From: Tsukamurella sp. 1534
GTDB taxonomy: Bacteria; Actinomycetota; Actinomycetes; Mycobacteriales; Mycobacteriaceae
Direction of reading: 5' to 3'
NCBI RefSeq assembly: GCF_000312385.1
Contig: NZ_HE997627.1
Span: 416,883-480,882 of the forward strand
Length of the DNA stretch: 64,000 bases
Below, piece by piece: positions 1 through 10,029 of the stretch (within the stretch, counting starts at the first letter, position 1; each line of letters opens with the position of its first letter). Made by a program: the position numbers and the translations under genes. The notes below the pieces were generated by a model. That model was not told the origin of the DNA. It did no database searches and saw only the letters and a list, made by a program, of their open reading frames with translations.

Positions 1-1250
1 GGCTCACCGCCGTCAACACGCTCAAGATGATCCCCGACCTGCGCTCGCTGCTCAACGGCACCTTCGACTGGAGGTGGCTGCAGGACCGCATCCAGAACCC
101 GATCACCTACATCCCCGACCTCCTGTCCGCGCTCCTGGTCCCGAACCCCGAGCAGGCGACACCGAAGGCGCAGGAGCTGCTCACCGCGAGCGCGGACCTG
201 CGCCGGGCGATGGTGACACCGCTCGAGAAGGTCACCACCCCGACCTTCGCCATCGGCGCCTGGCACGACATCTTCACCAACTCGGAGTGGCGACTGCCGA
301 CCGAACTGAGCAGCTTGCCGACCAGCAAGAAGAAGCTCATCATGAGCGACGGCTTCCACGGCACGGCCTCGCACGACATGGGCGGCGTGGACCAGCCGAC
401 CCGCGTCGACGTGCTGCAGAAGGCGTGGTTCGACAAGTGGCTCAAGGACGTCGACAACGGCATCGACAACTACGCCCCGGTCACGCTGCACCGCAAGGGC
501 GGCGGCTGGTGGCAGGGCGACACGTTCCCCGAGCCCGGCCAGCAGTACCAGCGCATGTACCTCTCCGGCCTCACCTCGGGGTCGGCCCCGGGATCGTTGA
601 GCGACAACAGCCTCCAGACCGCGCCGCCGAAGATCCCCGCGCGGCGCACCGTGGGCCCCGGCCTGTCCACCCTGTGTTCCAACGACACGGGCCAGGCGAT
701 GATCGGAGCGCTCGTGTTCCAGGGCTGCACCGCGGACAACCGGGTCGCGGAGATGAACGGCCTGACCTTCTCGTCGAAGCCGGTCGCGAAGAACACCGTG
801 GTCTCGGGCCCGATCAACCTGCACCTCACCACGACCCAGGACGCGCAGGACGCGTACTGGAACATCATGATCACCGACGTCTCGCCCGACGGCCGCTCCG
901 AGGTGATCAGCTCCGGCCAGCTCACCACCTCGGTCCGGCAGATCGACGAGGCGCGGAGCATCAAGACGGCGGCCGGCGACTACGCCGCCCCGACCTACGC
1001 CATGGACATCGCGAAGCGGCAGACGGTGAAGCCGGGGCAGGTCGTGGAGCTCGACATCGCGTCGCACGCCACATCGGCGATCCTCAGGCCGGGGCACCGG
1101 CTGCGCGTGGACGTGTTCGCCCTGAACCTGACCAAGGCCGCGCCGCTCGGGCCGGTCGCCGCGCTGAGCCAGTACAAACCGCAGCACGTGCTGATCGACC
1201 CGACGAGGCCCAGCTACCTGGTGGTGCCGTCGGACCGCCCTCTGCCGTAG
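1..1250 (+). CDS. CocE/NonD-family hydrolase (X-Pro dipeptidyl-peptidase type), 3' part
   Basis: The reading frame is already open at base 3 (codons L-T-A-V-N-T-L-K precede the first ATG at 27), so the gene starts before the window and the nucleophilic serine lies outside it. The visible part has the end of the alpha/beta-hydrolase core. GAWHDIF (Asp codon 267-269) and DGFHG (His codon 357-359) match the acidic and histidine members of the CocE catalytic triad. A C-terminal jelly-roll domain typical of this family follows, with LRPGHRLRVDV near its end. CocE-type enzymes hydrolyse esters or acyl/peptide bonds and are often secreted; export cannot be judged because the N-terminus is missing. 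The stop is 1 bp from the stop of the convergent prepilin peptidase. The family call is firm; the substrate is unknown. Confidence 0.85.
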   Translation, partial: LTAVNTLKMIPDLRSLLNGTFDWRWLQDRIQNPITYIPDLLSALLVPNPEQATPKAQELLTASADLRRAMVTPLEKVTTPTFAIGAWHDIFTNSEWRLPTELSSLPTSKKKLIMSDGFHGTASHDMGGVDQPTRVDVLQKAWFDKWLKDVDNGIDNYAPVTLHRKGGGWWQGDTFPEPGQQYQRMYLSGLTSGSAPGSLSDNSLQTAPPKIPARRTVGPGLSTLCSNDTGQAMIGALVFQGCTADNRVAEMNGLTFSSKPVAKNTVVSGPINLHLTTTQDAQDAYWNIMITDVSPDGRSEVISSGQLTTSVRQIDEARSIKTAAGDYAAPTYAMDIAKRQTVKPGQVVELDIASHATSAILRPGHRLRVDVFALNLTKAAPLGPVAALSQYKPQHVLIDPTRPSYLVVPSDRPLP

Positions 1251-1251
1251 A

Positions 1252-1665
1252 TCACCCGAGCGTCGCGACGAGGACCGCGGCGAGGCACATCGCGGGGCCG
1301 TGTGGCACGGTGCGGTCTCGGGCGACGGCGGCCCACGCCAGGGTGATCACCTGGGCTCCGAGCACCGCGGGCAGGACGGCCGCCGCGCCGCAGGACCATC
1401 CGACCGCGGCGCCGAGCGTGGGCGCGAGCTTCACATCGCCCGCCCCCATCCCGCGGCCCAGGAAGCCGAGCGCGTTGATCGCGGTCCAGACCGCCGCGCC
1501 GCCCGGAGCGGACCAGTCACCGTCGGCGGCGAACAGGCAGCAGGCCAGGAGCGCGACCGCAGCCCCGGGCAGGGTGAGCACGTTCGGCAGGCGCCGCTGT
1601 CGCACGTCGAACCAGCACAGCGCGGCGCACCACGCCAGGAATCCCCCGAAGAGCCCCCACTCCAC
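1252..1665 (-). CDS. A24-family prepilin peptidase (type IV leader peptidase)
   Basis: Small polytopic membrane protein that should cleave the leader of type IV pilin-like or Flp/Tad pre-proteins at the inner face of the membrane. Both aspartate motifs of the A24 family are present: FDVRQRRLPNVL (first catalytic Asp) and GMGAGDVKLAP (the GxGD motif, second Asp). The C-terminal GPAMCLAA is also typical. At about 137 residues it has the short peptidase-only form, without the N-terminal methylase domain of PilD. The frame stays open to GTG 1722, but the extra 19 residues are charged and proline-rich and lack a ribosome site. GTG 1665 lies just before the first hydrophobic segment with a weak GGGAA upstream, so I prefer it. 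It sits downstream of aroE, as Rv2551c does in M. tuberculosis. No pilin gene is in the window. Confidence 0.8.
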   Translation of the reverse strand: MEWGLFGGFLAWCAALCWFDVRQRRLPNVLTLPGAAVALLACCLFAADGDWSAPGGAAVWTAINALGFLGRGMGAGDVKLAPTLGAAVGWSCGAAAVLPAVLGAQVITLAWAAVARDRTVPHGPAMCLAAVLVATLG

Positions 1666-1735
1666 CCGGTCAGCATTCCCCGGAGGCGGGGGTCCGCGCA
1701 GCGGAACCCCGCGAAAATGCACGGCAGAGGGCGTC

Positions 1736-1754
1736 CGCGGCCACTATGGCCGCG
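1736..1754. repeat. 8-bp inverted repeat between thioesterase and prepilin peptidase genes
   Basis: Perfect arms CGCGGCCA (1736-1743) and TGGCCGCG (1747-1754) around a 3-nt loop CTA. It lies in the 122-bp gap between the thioesterase stop and the prepilin-peptidase start. It could form a hairpin on the minus-strand message, but no T-run follows on either strand, so a classic intrinsic terminator is doubtful. A processing site or protein-binding site is equally possible. Confidence 0.4.
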
Positions 1755-1787
1755 AGTCACCTCTCCGGCGAAGATTCGCGAAGCGGA

Positions 1788-2198
1788 TCAGGCCTCGAGC
1801 ACCGCTCTCAGGCGATCCGGCACCGGGATGGAGCCGGAACCGTCGGCCGCGATCACCGCGTACACGATGCGGCCCGCCACCGCCCGTGTCGGCTCCGCCT
1901 CGCCCAGCCCGACGAGGAACGCGAATTCCAGGGTGTAGCTCTTGGTGCCGATCCGGCCCGGGGTGATCACCAGCTCGGCGTCCTCCGCGTCGGTGAGGCC
2001 CGCGGCGTAGTCCAACTCCACGTGCACCACCTGCGAATCGAAGCCGGCGGCGAGCCACCCCTCGTAGCTCATCCCGCGGTCGGCGTAGAACTCCGTCACC
2101 GCCGTGTCCACGTAGCCCAGGTACCACATGTTGAACATGACGCCCTGGCGGTCGATTTCGTAGTAGCGCGGCCGGAACCGGTAGCGGAAGTCGGTCAT
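1788..2198 (-). CDS. Hotdog-fold acyl-CoA thioesterase (4-hydroxybenzoyl-CoA thioesterase type)
   Basis: A 136-residue hotdog-fold protein expected to hydrolyse an acyl-CoA to free acid and CoA in the cytoplasm. The N-terminal run RPRYYEIDRQGVMFNMWYLG matches the YbgC/4HBT signature, normally R(Y/V)x(E/D)xDxxGxVxxxxY, with the active-site Asp at residue 17. The start is the ATG at 2198, which overlaps the aroE stop in an ATGA (2195-2198), showing tight translational coupling. The frame remains open further upstream, but that part is aroE read in another frame. It is the next-to-last gene of the alaS-ruvX-mltG-aroE run. The acyl chain is unknown; being coupled to aroE does not by itself make it a shikimate enzyme. 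Confidence 0.85.
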   Translation of the reverse strand: MTDFRYRFRPRYYEIDRQGVMFNMWYLGYVDTAVTEFYADRGMSYEGWLAAGFDSQVVHVELDYAAGLTDAEDAELVITPGRIGTKSYTLEFAFLVGLGEAEPTRAVAGRIVYAVIAADGSGSIPVPDRLRAVLEA

Positions 2199-3019
2199 CG
2201 CGCCGCCCGCGCCGCGTCGAGTGCCTCCGCCATCGCGGCGCGCGGGGCGGGCCGCCCGGTGAACAGCTCGGCCTGCCGGAAGGCCTGGTGCAGCAGCATC
2301 GTCAGGCCGCCCGCGGTGCGGGCGCCCTTGGATTCGGCGGCCGCGACCAGGAGCGTGGGCCACGGGTCGTAGGCCACGTCGGCGACGGCCGGTGCCGCGG
2401 AGCTCAGCGCGTCCATGAGCGGGAAGTCCTCGGGCTGCGCCGACCCCGGCAGCGTGGAGACGACGACGCCCGCCTCGGGCACCCCGGCCGCCGCGAGCGC
2501 CGCCCACGAGGCGGCCAGCCCGAACGACTCGGCACACTCCAGCGCGCCCCGGGCGCGCTCCTCCGAGCGGGACAGCACCGTCACCCGAAGGAAGCCGCGG
2601 TCCGCCAGCGCGGCGAACACCGGACGTGCCGTGCCGCCCGCGCCGACCACGACCGCCGACTCCCCCGTCGCACCGCACTCGTCGAGGAGGCCCGCAGCCC
2701 CGTCGACGTCGGTGCAGTCGGCGAGCCAACCGCCGTCGGCGCGCACCAGCGTGTTCGCGGAGCCGACGCGGACCGCGCGATCGGTGCGCTCATCGGCGAA
2801 ATCGAGGGCCGCGAACTTGCCCGGCATCGTCACCGACACCCCGACCCACTCCGGGCCGAACCCACCGACCAACCCCGGAAGGGACTCCGCATCGCACTCG
2901 ACCCGGTCGTACGTCCAGTCCAGGCCGAGCGCCGCGAACGCGGCGCCGTGCAGCACCGGCGACAGCGAGTGGTCGATGGGCTTGCCGAGCACGGCGGCCC
3001 GTCGGGCGGGGCTCGTCAC
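2195..3019 (-). CDS. aroE: Shikimate dehydrogenase (NADP+)
   Basis: Catalyses reduction of 3-dehydroshikimate to shikimate with NADPH, the fourth step of chorismate synthesis. The 274-residue length is normal. The substrate-binding Ser pair is in KPIDHSLSP (residues 14-21). The catalytic Lys is K68 in VTMPGK and the partner Asp is D104 in CTDVDG. The Rossmann loop is VGAGGTARP (125-133). The C-terminal GGLTMLLHQA is the conserved quinate/shikimate signature. The start is GTG 3019, which overlaps the mltG stop in a GTGA; the open frame extends to 3631 but only as a shadow of mltG. Order alaS-ruvX-mltG-aroE-prepilin peptidase matches mycobacteria. Confidence 0.95.
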   Translation of the reverse strand: MTSPARRAAVLGKPIDHSLSPVLHGAAFAALGLDWTYDRVECDAESLPGLVGGFGPEWVGVSVTMPGKFAALDFADERTDRAVRVGSANTLVRADGGWLADCTDVDGAAGLLDECGATGESAVVVGAGGTARPVFAALADRGFLRVTVLSRSEERARGALECAESFGLAASWAALAAAGVPEAGVVVSTLPGSAQPEDFPLMDALSSAAPAVADVAYDPWPTLLVAAAESKGARTAGGLTMLLHQAFRQAELFTGRPAPRAAMAEALDAARAAR

Positions 3020-4266
3020 CCGCCGCACCCGACGGAGAGGAACTTGGCGTCGCACGCCTTCTGCCGGTTGCGCTCGTGCTGCGCGAAGTCGTCGGTGAAC
3101 AGGGTGGTGCCCTTGTCGTCGACGGTCACGAAGTAGAGCCACGGCCCGGGCGTCGGGTTCTCGGTGGCGAGCAGCGCCGGGTTCCCGACGGCGCCGATGG
3201 GCGTGGCCGGCAGGCCGGTCTTGGCGTAGGTGTTCCACTCGGTCTTCTTGAGCAGCTTCTCGCCCGCCACGTCGATGCTCGTGATGGCCTCGGTGTAGTT
3301 GACCGTGGAGTCCATCTCCAGTTTCTGGTTCTTCGCGAGGCGGTTGAGGATGACCCGCGCGACCTTCGGGTAGTCGTCGGCCTGGTTCACCTCGCGCTCC
3401 ACGATCGACGAGGACACCAGCACCTGATACGGGTCCAGCTTCGCCGCCGAGGTGGTGCTGGCGTTGAGCAGCCCCTGCGCCTCGTAGCGCTCGGTGGACG
3501 CCGTGATCAGGGCTTTGAGGATCGACTGCGGAGTGCCGAACGGGTCGACCTCCTCCCACACGCCCGGAGCGATCAGGCCCTCGAGGCGCCGGTGGTCGCC
3601 GCGCAGCGCGTTCACCGCGCGGGTGGCCCACGACGGGACGCCCAGCTCCGTGGGGCTCGCCGTGGCCGCGACGCGGATGAACTCCTCCTTGGAGATCTTC
3701 TTCTTCGCGCCGCCCTCGGTGTGCGCGGTCGCGGCGGACAGGCCGCTGAGGATGCCGGGCGCGACCTTGTTGTCCCGGTTGCGCTTGTCGTCCAGCTGGG
3801 CGCCGGGCGCGACCCCCAGCATGCCGACGCGGTGCGACCGGGCCGGGTCGACGATCATGTCCACGGCCTCGCTCGCCGACAGCTGCTTGCGCAGCTCGTA
3901 GTAGCCGGCGGAGATCGGCTCGTTCCCCGCCGCCCGATTGAAGGCGCCGGTGGACTTCACGACGCCCGCCTCCACGAGGCTGCGACCGAAGTCCGAGTTG
4001 TTCTGGCCCGTGATGTGCACGACGACCTCGGGGCCGGCCTGCCCCGACGGGTAGTCCTCGGGAGCGTCCTTACCGAACAGCGAACCGCGCACCGACCACA
4101 GCACACCGCCCGCGACGACCAGGAAGATCAGCACCACCGACAGCAGCGCCACGCGGCGGCGCCGACGGATCCGCGCCTGCCGGGCCGCCCGGCGGCGCTC
4201 CGACCGGCCGCCGGCCCGGCCGACGGGCACGGGCTCAGCACGTTCGGTTCTCCACCCGTCGTTCAC
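3016..4266 (-). CDS. mltG: Endolytic murein transglycosylase MltG
   Basis: Membrane-anchored lytic transglycosylase (YceG family) that cuts nascent glycan strands and is thought to act as a terminase of peptidoglycan polymerisation. The 416-residue protein starts with a basic cytoplasmic tail rich in Arg (residues 20-38), then one transmembrane segment (about 40-58), then the extracytoplasmic domain. The YceG signature SSSIVEREV carries the catalytic Glu at residue 290, and LEGLIAP (228-234) corresponds to the family's LEGYLFP motif. The C-terminus ends in several charged residues plus a Cys-containing tail. The GTG start at 4266 overlaps the ruvX stop by 4 nt, and its own stop overlaps aroE, so translation is coupled on both sides. 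Confidence 0.93.
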   Translation of the reverse strand: MNDGWRTERAEPVPVGRAGGRSERRRAARQARIRRRRRVALLSVVLIFLVVAGGVLWSVRGSLFGKDAPEDYPSGQAGPEVVVHITGQNNSDFGRSLVEAGVVKSTGAFNRAAGNEPISAGYYELRKQLSASEAVDMIVDPARSHRVGMLGVAPGAQLDDKRNRDNKVAPGILSGLSAATAHTEGGAKKKISKEEFIRVAATASPTELGVPSWATRAVNALRGDHRRLEGLIAPGVWEEVDPFGTPQSILKALITASTERYEAQGLLNASTTSAAKLDPYQVLVSSSIVEREVNQADDYPKVARVILNRLAKNQKLEMDSTVNYTEAITSIDVAGEKLLKKTEWNTYAKTGLPATPIGAVGNPALLATENPTPGPWLYFVTVDDKGTTLFTDDFAQHERNRQKACDAKFLSVGCGG

Positions 4267-4748
4267 TCACCGACCTCCTCGGGATCGATCCTCGGTCGCC
4301 GCTCGTCCAGCCACCCCTGCAGGATGGCGACGGCGGCGGCCTGGTCGATCACCGCTCGCTGCTGCTTCGCCCGCACCCCGTTGTCCCGAAGCGCGCGCTG
4401 CGCGGTCACCGTGGTGAAGCGCTCATCTGAGAAAGATACCTGCGGCGGGTTTGCGGTCGTGGTATCCAGCACCCCGGCGAGCCGCGCCGCGAACTCCTCC
4501 GCCATCCGCGCGGACGCGCCGTGCTCGCCCCGCAGCGTGCGCGGCATCCCCACGACGATCTCGACCGGCTCGTAATCGGTCACGATCTGCGCGATGCGCC
4601 GCAGGTCGGAGCCGTTCGAGGCGGCGCGGACCGTCTCGACCGGCGTCGCGAGCAGACCGTCCGGATCGGAGATCGCGACTCCGATCCGGGCCTTGCCCAC
4701 GTCGAGGCCGAGGCGCCGGCCGCGTTCCCAGCCGGGTCCGCTCGCCAT
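4263..4748 (-). CDS. ruvX: Putative Holliday junction resolvase RuvX/YqgF
   Basis: RNase H-fold nuclease of the YqgF/RuvX family, usually linked to pre-16S rRNA 5'-end processing and proposed to resolve Holliday junctions. The 161-residue protein has the N-terminal [15 protein letters not shown] motif with the first catalytic Asp, then [10 protein letters not shown], then [12 protein letters not shown] with the conserved DER, and finally the D-Q-A-A-A helix [11 protein letters not shown]. The ATG start at 4748 is 3 bp from the alaS stop. Downstream coupling to mltG is by GTGA overlap. The same neighbourhood is found in mycobacteria (Rv2554c). The fold is certain; which of the two proposed roles matters here cannot be seen. 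Confidence 0.92.
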   Translation of the reverse strand: MASGPGWERGRRLGLDVGKARIGVAISDPDGLLATPVETVRAASNGSDLRRIAQIVTDYEPVEIVVGMPRTLRGEHGASARMAEEFAARLAGVLDTTTANPPQVSFSDERFTTVTAQRALRDNGVRAKQQRAVIDQAAAVAILQGWLDERRPRIDPEEVGE

Positions 4749-4751
4749 CGA

Positions 4752-7424
4752 CTAGGCGCCCGCCACTCGGGCGACCTCGGACCGCACCGCGGCCAGCGCC
4801 GCGTCGATCCCCGAGGCGTCCGAGCCGGCGCCCTGGGCCATGTCCCCCTTGCCGCCGCCGCGGCCGCCGATCGCCGGGGCCGCGGCCTTCACCACGTCGC
4901 CCGCCTTGACCCCGAGGTCCTGGGCGGCGTCGTTGACGGCCACCACGAACGGCACCTTCTCACCGTCGACCGCGAACAGGGCGATCACCGCGGCGTCGCC
5001 GCCGAGGCGGCCCTTGAGCTGGGTGACCAGGCCGCGCAGCTCGCCCGCCGTGACGCCCGCCGGGGCGCGCGCGGCGACCAGCCGCACGGCGCCGGCCCGC
5101 TCGGGCGACGAGGCGAGCTCCGACAGCGCCGACAGCGCGGCCTGCGCACGCAGCTTCTCCAGCTCCTTCTCCGCGTCCTTGAGGCGAGTCACCAGCGATT
5201 CGACGCGGGCCGGCACCTCCTCGGACGGGACCTTGAGCGAGGACGACAGCGCCGAGACCAGCGCATGCTCCTTGGCCAGGTACTGCTGCGAGTCCAGGCC
5301 CACGTAGGCCTCCACGCGGCGCACGCCGGAACCGACGGAGCTCTCCCCGAGCAGCGTGACCGGGCCGACGAGGCCCGAGCTCGCGACGTGGGTGCCGCCG
5401 CACAGCTCCAGCGAGAACGGCCCGCCGATCTCCACGAGGCGCACCCGATCGCCGTAGTTCTCGCCGAACAGGGCCATGGCGCCGCGCTTCTTCGCGGACT
5501 CCAGATCGGTCACCTCGGTGTGCACGCCGTAGTCGGCCTGCACCGCCTCGTTGGTGACCTGCTCGATATCGGCGCGCTGCTGCTCGGTGAGGCCGCCGGA
5601 CCAGCGGAAGTCGAACCGCAGGTAGCCGGGCCGGTTGAGCGAGCCGGCCTGAACGGCGTTGGGGCCCAACACCTGCCGCAGCGCGGCGTGCACCAGGTGG
5701 GTGCCGGAATGGCCCTGGGTACTGCCGTGCCGGTGGGTGGCGTCGACAGCGACCGTCACCCGGTCGCCCTCGTTCACCTCTCCCGCGGCGACGGTGCCCT
5801 GGTGCCGCCACACGGTCTTCGCGACGCGCTGCACGTCGGTGACCACGATCTGGGCGCCGGCGGCGGTGGTGATGGTGCCGATGTCGGCGAGCTGCCCGCC
5901 CGCCTCCGCGTACAGCGGGCTGCGGTCGAGCACGATCTCCACATCGTCGCCCTGCTGCGCGGCGGGCACCCGCACACCGTCGCGGATGAGGCCGAGGACC
6001 TGCGCATCGGACGACAGCTCGTCGAATCCGGTGAACTCGGTGGGCCCGCGGTCGAGGAACTCACGGAACACCGAGAGGTCCGCGTGCCCGGACTTCTTCG
6101 CGGTGGCGTCCTCCTTGGCGCGCTGGCGCTGCTCGGCCATGAGTGCGCGGAAGCCGCCCTCGTCGACGGTGAGCCCGGCCTCCGAGGCCATCTCCAGCGT
6201 GAGGTCGATCGGGAAGCCGTAGGTGTCGTGCAGCGTGAAGGCGTCATCGCCCGAGAGCACGGTCCTCCCGGCCGATTTCGTGGAGTCGACCGCGTTGCCG
6301 AACAGGGTGGTGCCCTGCTCCAGGGTCTTGAGGAACGCGGCCTCCTCGCCGGTGGCGACGGTGCGGATGCGCTGCGCGTCGTCGGCCAGCGACGGGTACG
6401 ACGGTGTCATCGTGGCGATGACGGTGTCGACGAAGGCGCCCATCGTCTCGCCGGTGGCGCCGAGCAGGCGGGCCGAACGGACGATGCGGCGCAGCAGCCG
6501 GCGCAGCACGTAGCCGCGGCCGTCGTTGCCGGGGTTCACGCCGTCCTCGATGAGCATGACCGCGGTGCGGGTGTGGTCGGCGATCACGCGGAACAACCGG
6601 TCGTGCTCCGGGTCCCCGTCGTTGTACTTCCGGCCGGTGAGCTCCTGCGCGCGGTCGATGACGGGGCGCAGCAGATCCGTGTCGTACACGTTGTCGACGC
6701 CCTGCAGGATGAACGCGACGCGCTCGACGCCCATGCCGGTGTCGATGTTCTTCTTCGGCAGCTCGCCGAGGATCTCGTAGTCCTCCTTGCCGCCGCCCTC
6801 GCCGCGACGGTTCTGCATGAAGACGAGGTTCCAGATCTCGATGTAGCGGTCCTCGTCGGCCTCCGGGCCGCCCTCCACGCCGAACTCGGGTCCGCGGTCG
6901 TAGAAGATCTCCGAGCACGGGCCGGCGGGGCCGGGGACGCCCATGGACCAGTAGTTGTCCTTGACCCCGCGGCGCTGGATCCGCTCGGGCACCTGGCCCA
7001 CCTCGAGCCAGAGATCGCGGGCCTCGTCGTCGTCGAGGTAGACCGTCGACCACAGGCGTTCGGGGTCCATCCCGAATCCGCCCTCGTCGACGGGGTTCGT
7101 GAGCAGGCTCCAGGCGAACCGGATCGCGTCGCGCTTGAAGTAGTCGCCGAAGCTGAAGTTCCCGGCCATCTGGAAGAACGTGTTGTGGCGGGTGGTGATG
7201 CCCACCTCCTCGATGTCGAGGGTGCGCACGCACTTCTGGATCGAGGTGGCACGGTCGTACGGCGGCGTCTGCTGGCCCAGGAAGAAGGGCACGAACGGCA
7301 CCATGCCGGCGTTCACGAACAGCAGATTCGGGTCGTTCAGGACCAGCGAAGCGCTCGGCACCTGGGTGTGTCCGGCGTTGACGAAGTGGTCCGTGAACCG
7401 CTTCCGAATCTCATGGGTCTGCAC
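4752..7424 (-). CDS. alaS: Alanyl-tRNA synthetase
   Basis: Charges tRNA-Ala with alanine and edits misactivated Ser and Gly. The 890-residue length fits a full enzyme. The class II catalytic core opens the protein ([13 protein letters not shown], residues 7-19, then VPSASLVL). The editing domain has its zinc-binding pair: [10 protein letters not shown] near residues 571-580 and ELCGGTHV near 675. The C-Ala oligomerisation domain ends the protein with the Gly-rich [16 protein letters not shown] typical of AlaRS. The ATG at 7424 follows a 104-bp gap from rarA. That gap contains CATAAT on the minus strand (7445-7450), a possible -10 element, but no convincing -35. It heads the alaS-ruvX-mltG-aroE-thioesterase cluster. 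Confidence 0.97.
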   Translation of the reverse strand: MQTHEIRKRFTDHFVNAGHTQVPSASLVLNDPNLLFVNAGMVPFVPFFLGQQTPPYDRATSIQKCVRTLDIEEVGITTRHNTFFQMAGNFSFGDYFKRDAIRFAWSLLTNPVDEGGFGMDPERLWSTVYLDDDEARDLWLEVGQVPERIQRRGVKDNYWSMGVPGPAGPCSEIFYDRGPEFGVEGGPEADEDRYIEIWNLVFMQNRRGEGGGKEDYEILGELPKKNIDTGMGVERVAFILQGVDNVYDTDLLRPVIDRAQELTGRKYNDGDPEHDRLFRVIADHTRTAVMLIEDGVNPGNDGRGYVLRRLLRRIVRSARLLGATGETMGAFVDTVIATMTPSYPSLADDAQRIRTVATGEEAAFLKTLEQGTTLFGNAVDSTKSAGRTVLSGDDAFTLHDTYGFPIDLTLEMASEAGLTVDEGGFRALMAEQRQRAKEDATAKKSGHADLSVFREFLDRGPTEFTGFDELSSDAQVLGLIRDGVRVPAAQQGDDVEIVLDRSPLYAEAGGQLADIGTITTAAGAQIVVTDVQRVAKTVWRHQGTVAAGEVNEGDRVTVAVDATHRHGSTQGHSGTHLVHAALRQVLGPNAVQAGSLNRPGYLRFDFRWSGGLTEQQRADIEQVTNEAVQADYGVHTEVTDLESAKKRGAMALFGENYGDRVRLVEIGGPFSLELCGGTHVASSGLVGPVTLLGESSVGSGVRRVEAYVGLDSQQYLAKEHALVSALSSSLKVPSEEVPARVESLVTRLKDAEKELEKLRAQAALSALSELASSPERAGAVRLVAARAPAGVTAGELRGLVTQLKGRLGGDAAVIALFAVDGEKVPFVVAVNDAAQDLGVKAGDVVKAAAPAIGGRGGGKGDMAQGAGSDASGIDAALAAVRSEVARVAGA

Positions 7425-7528
7425 AGCGATCCTTCGCGTCCTCGATTATGTGGCGACTGATCAACCTTACCGAGGAGTACCCCCGGCTCGCGAACGCGTT
7501 CGGTCGCAGTCGTGCACCGGGTGCGCGC

Positions 7529-8911
7529 TCAGGCGCGGCCGCGCCGGATGATGCCGCGCAGCCGGGACACCCGCGGCCCGATCTCGCGCTCGAACCCGTG
7601 GTCGGTGGGCTCGTAGTAGTCGACCCCCACGAGGTCGTCCGGCGGGTACTGCTGCGCCGCGACGCCGCCCGGCACGCCGTGCGGGTAGACGTAGCCCTGG
7701 GCGTTGCCGAGCTTCTCGGCCCCCGCGTAGTGACCGTCGCGCAGGTGCGGCGGGACGGCGCCGGACTTCCCGGCCGCGACGTCGGCCATCGCCGACCCGA
7801 TCGCGGCGACCACGCCGTCCGATTTGGGGGCCGAGGCGAGGTGGATCGTGGCCTGCGCCAACGCCAATCGCGCCTCGGGCATGCCGATGAGCTGCACCGC
7901 CTGGGCCGCCGCGGTGGCCACGAGCAGTGCCTGCGGATCGGCCATCCCGATGTCCTCCGAGGCGTGCACCACCAGTCGCCGGGCGATGAACCGCGGATCC
8001 TCGCCCGCGGAGATCATCCGCGCCAGGTAGTGCAGCGCGGCGTCCACATCGGAGCCGCGGATCGACTTGATGAAGGCGCTGATCACGTCGTAGTGCTGAT
8101 CGCCGGCGCGGTCGTAGCGGACCGCCGCGGTGTCGATCGAGGACTCGACCGACTCGAGCGTGATCTCGCCCTCCCCCGCCCCGGCGGTCACGTCCGCAGC
8201 CGCCTCCAGCGCGGTGAGGGAACGCCGCGCGTCGCCGCCCGCGAGTCGCACGACGTGCTCCCGGGCCTCGTCGGAGATGGTGAGCGCACCGTCGTAGCCC
8301 CGCGGGTCCGCGAGGGCGCGGTCGATGAGTTCGGAGACGTGTTCCGGTTCCAGCGGCCGCAGCTGCAGGATCAGCGACCGGGACAGCAGCGGCGACACCA
8401 CGGAGAAGCTCGGGTTCTCGGTGGTCGCGGCCACGAGCAGCACCACCCGGTTCTCGACCGCGGCCAGCAGCGCGTCCTGCTGGGCCTTGGAGAAGCGGTG
8501 CACCTCGTCGATGAACAGCACCGTCTGCTCCCCGACGAGCAGCCGCCGGCGCGCCATCTCGATCACCGCGCGCACGTCCTTGACCCCGGCGGAGAGCGCC
8601 GACAGCGCCTCGAACCGGCGCTCGGTGGCCCCGGAGATGAGCGACGCGATCGTCGTCTTGCCCGTGCCGGGCGGACCGTACAGGATCACGCTGGCGGCCC
8701 CGGCACCGTCGATGAGGCGGCGCAGCGGGGTTCCGGAACCCAGCAGGTGCTCCTGGCCGAGCACCTCGTCGAGGGTCTGCGGCCGCATCCGCACGGCCAG
8801 CGGGGTCCCGGTGTGGGTGGGGACGAAATCCACCGCCCCCTGGGACTGCGGATCGCGGGCCGTTCCGGGCGTGCCGAGGTCCCCGTCGTCGCCGAACAGG
8901 GAGTCGGTCAC
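7529..8911 (-). CDS. rarA: Replication-associated recombination protein A (AAA+ ATPase RarA/MgsA)
   Basis: AAA+ ATPase of the clamp-loader type that acts at stalled replication forks. Walker A is GPPGTGKTT (residues 79-87) and Walker B is [10 protein letters not shown] (131-140) with D135/E136. Sensor 1 follows in [10 protein letters not shown] and an arginine finger region in SPLLSRS. The C-terminal tetramerisation domain includes [11 protein letters not shown] and ends with the typical [19 protein letters not shown]. The start is GTG 8911, overlapping the preceding gene's stop in GTGA (8908-8911); the frame is open further upstream to 9589 but there it reads through the phosphotransferase gene. 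The 460-residue length is normal. Rv2559c is the positional counterpart. Confidence 0.95.
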   Translation of the reverse strand: MTDSLFGDDGDLGTPGTARDPQSQGAVDFVPTHTGTPLAVRMRPQTLDEVLGQEHLLGSGTPLRRLIDGAGAASVILYGPPGTGKTTIASLISGATERRFEALSALSAGVKDVRAVIEMARRRLLVGEQTVLFIDEVHRFSKAQQDALLAAVENRVVLLVAATTENPSFSVVSPLLSRSLILQLRPLEPEHVSELIDRALADPRGYDGALTISDEAREHVVRLAGGDARRSLTALEAAADVTAGAGEGEITLESVESSIDTAAVRYDRAGDQHYDVISAFIKSIRGSDVDAALHYLARMISAGEDPRFIARRLVVHASEDIGMADPQALLVATAAAQAVQLIGMPEARLALAQATIHLASAPKSDGVVAAIGSAMADVAAGKSGAVPPHLRDGHYAGAEKLGNAQGYVYPHGVPGGVAAQQYPPDDLVGVDYYEPTDHGFEREIGPRVSRLRGIIRRGRA

Positions 8912-10014
8912 TGCGTGCGGACCTCCGCGGCGGCGGTTCCGGCGAAGTCGGCGATCCGGGGGTCGGCGGCGGCGAGCCGTTCCCAGCGCCGGGCGAGCTC
9001 CTCCCCGGACCACGCGGACAGGTTCTCCAGGTGCCCCGGGTCGATCCGGCTCGCGGAGTCGAGGCCGAGGGCCCAGAAGGTGGCGAGGGTCAGCCAGGCG
9101 AGCTTGGCGGTGGACAGGTGCCGGCGCAGCGCCACGTCGTCGGCGAGGCGCGGCCAGAGGCGGACGACCTCGGAACGCCACGCCTCCACGATGGCGACGT
9201 CGAGATCGGGCGAGTGCCCGTCGGGCGTGCAGTCCGGGTAGGTGAGCAGGGCGTACGCCACGTCGAGCGCGCCGTCGCGGAACCCCGCCCACTCGTAGTC
9301 GAGGAAGCGGACCGCGCCGCCCACGACGTGGGTGTTCTCGGGCCCGACGTCCGAGGGGCTGAACGCGCGGAACGCGCCGCCGGTGAACAGCGCGACCGCG
9401 GCGTCGAGTGCGTCCCTGGCCGCCTGGTCGACGCCGCCCAGGGCCTGCGGCACGAGGGTGGCGGCCCGCTCGAACTCCCCCGCGACGGGGTCGTTGCGGG
9501 AGTCGGTGTGCTCGCGACGGGCCAGGGTGGAGAGGTCGATCTCGCGGCCGTAGGTGCCCGAGTGCATCCGCCCGAGGGCCTGCGCCCACGCGGACAACAC
9601 GGTGGGCACCTGCGACGAGCCGGTGCGTCCCAGCAGCTCGGTCATCGTCTCGCCGTCGCCCAGGTCCTGCAGGACCAGGACCTTGGCCTCGGCATCGGAG
9701 GCGAGCAGCTGCGGGCCGGGCCGGGACTCCACCGGCAGGGCCGTCGCGAACTTGTACGCGGCGCCCTCGCGGGCGAAGGCCTCGGCGTGGTCGGCGTCGA
9801 TGTGATCGGCGGCGCGCAGCTGCTTGATCACGACGGTCCGCGGCAGCAGCGGGTTGTTGTGCAGGACCCGCGCCCGCAGCACGAGCGTGCGGCCCGAACC
9901 GCCCAGATCCTCGGGTTCGCCGAGGTCCACCGGCGCCCCCACCCGGCGTGCGAGGAGCCCCTCGACCGCGGTGAGGGCCGCCTGCGTCGATTCGAAACCC
10001 AGCGCGGCAACCAT
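8908..10014 (-). CDS. APH-like phosphotransferase family protein
   Basis: Protein-kinase-like fold of the aminoglycoside/choline-kinase type. The nucleotide-binding Lys is in TVVIKQL (about residue 64), and [10 protein letters not shown] follows in the C-lobe. The catalytic loop reads [10 protein letters not shown] (D222, N227) instead of the usual HGDxxxxN: the first His is a Pro, while the Asp and Asn are kept. FLDYEWAG supplies the metal-binding Asp (D239). The ATG at 10014 is chosen over TTG 10023 because a GAGGTAGG sequence lies too close to the TTG. It is translationally coupled to rarA and follows the transglutaminase gene by 15 bp. Small-molecule phosphorylation is likely; the substrate is unknown and nothing here argues for antibiotic resistance. 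Confidence 0.8.
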   Translation of the reverse strand: MVAALGFESTQAALTAVEGLLARRVGAPVDLGEPEDLGGSGRTLVLRARVLHNNPLLPRTVVIKQLRAADHIDADHAEAFAREGAAYKFATALPVESRPGPQLLASDAEAKVLVLQDLGDGETMTELLGRTGSSQVPTVLSAWAQALGRMHSGTYGREIDLSTLARREHTDSRNDPVAGEFERAATLVPQALGGVDQAARDALDAAVALFTGGAFRAFSPSDVGPENTHVVGGAVRFLDYEWAGFRDGALDVAYALLTYPDCTPDGHSPDLDVAIVEAWRSEVVRLWPRLADDVALRRHLSTAKLAWLTLATFWALGLDSASRIDPGHLENLSAWSGEELARRWERLAAADPRIADFAGTAAAEVRTQ

Positions 10015-10029
10015 CGCTTCCAACCTACC

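Noticed and set aside
4521..7460. 979-codon open frame on the plus strand opposite alaS
   Set aside because: Antisense shadow of alaS caused by high GC; the translation is low-complexity and shows no family motif.
7425..7528. Riboswitch or T-box in the gap upstream of alaS
   Set aside because: No specifier-loop or antiterminator structure can be seen in 104 bp; only a CATAAT hexamer suggests a promoter.
8908..10014. Aminoglycoside resistance gene
   Set aside because: Only the broad kinase fold matches; position in a conserved housekeeping cluster and the changed catalytic loop argue against it.
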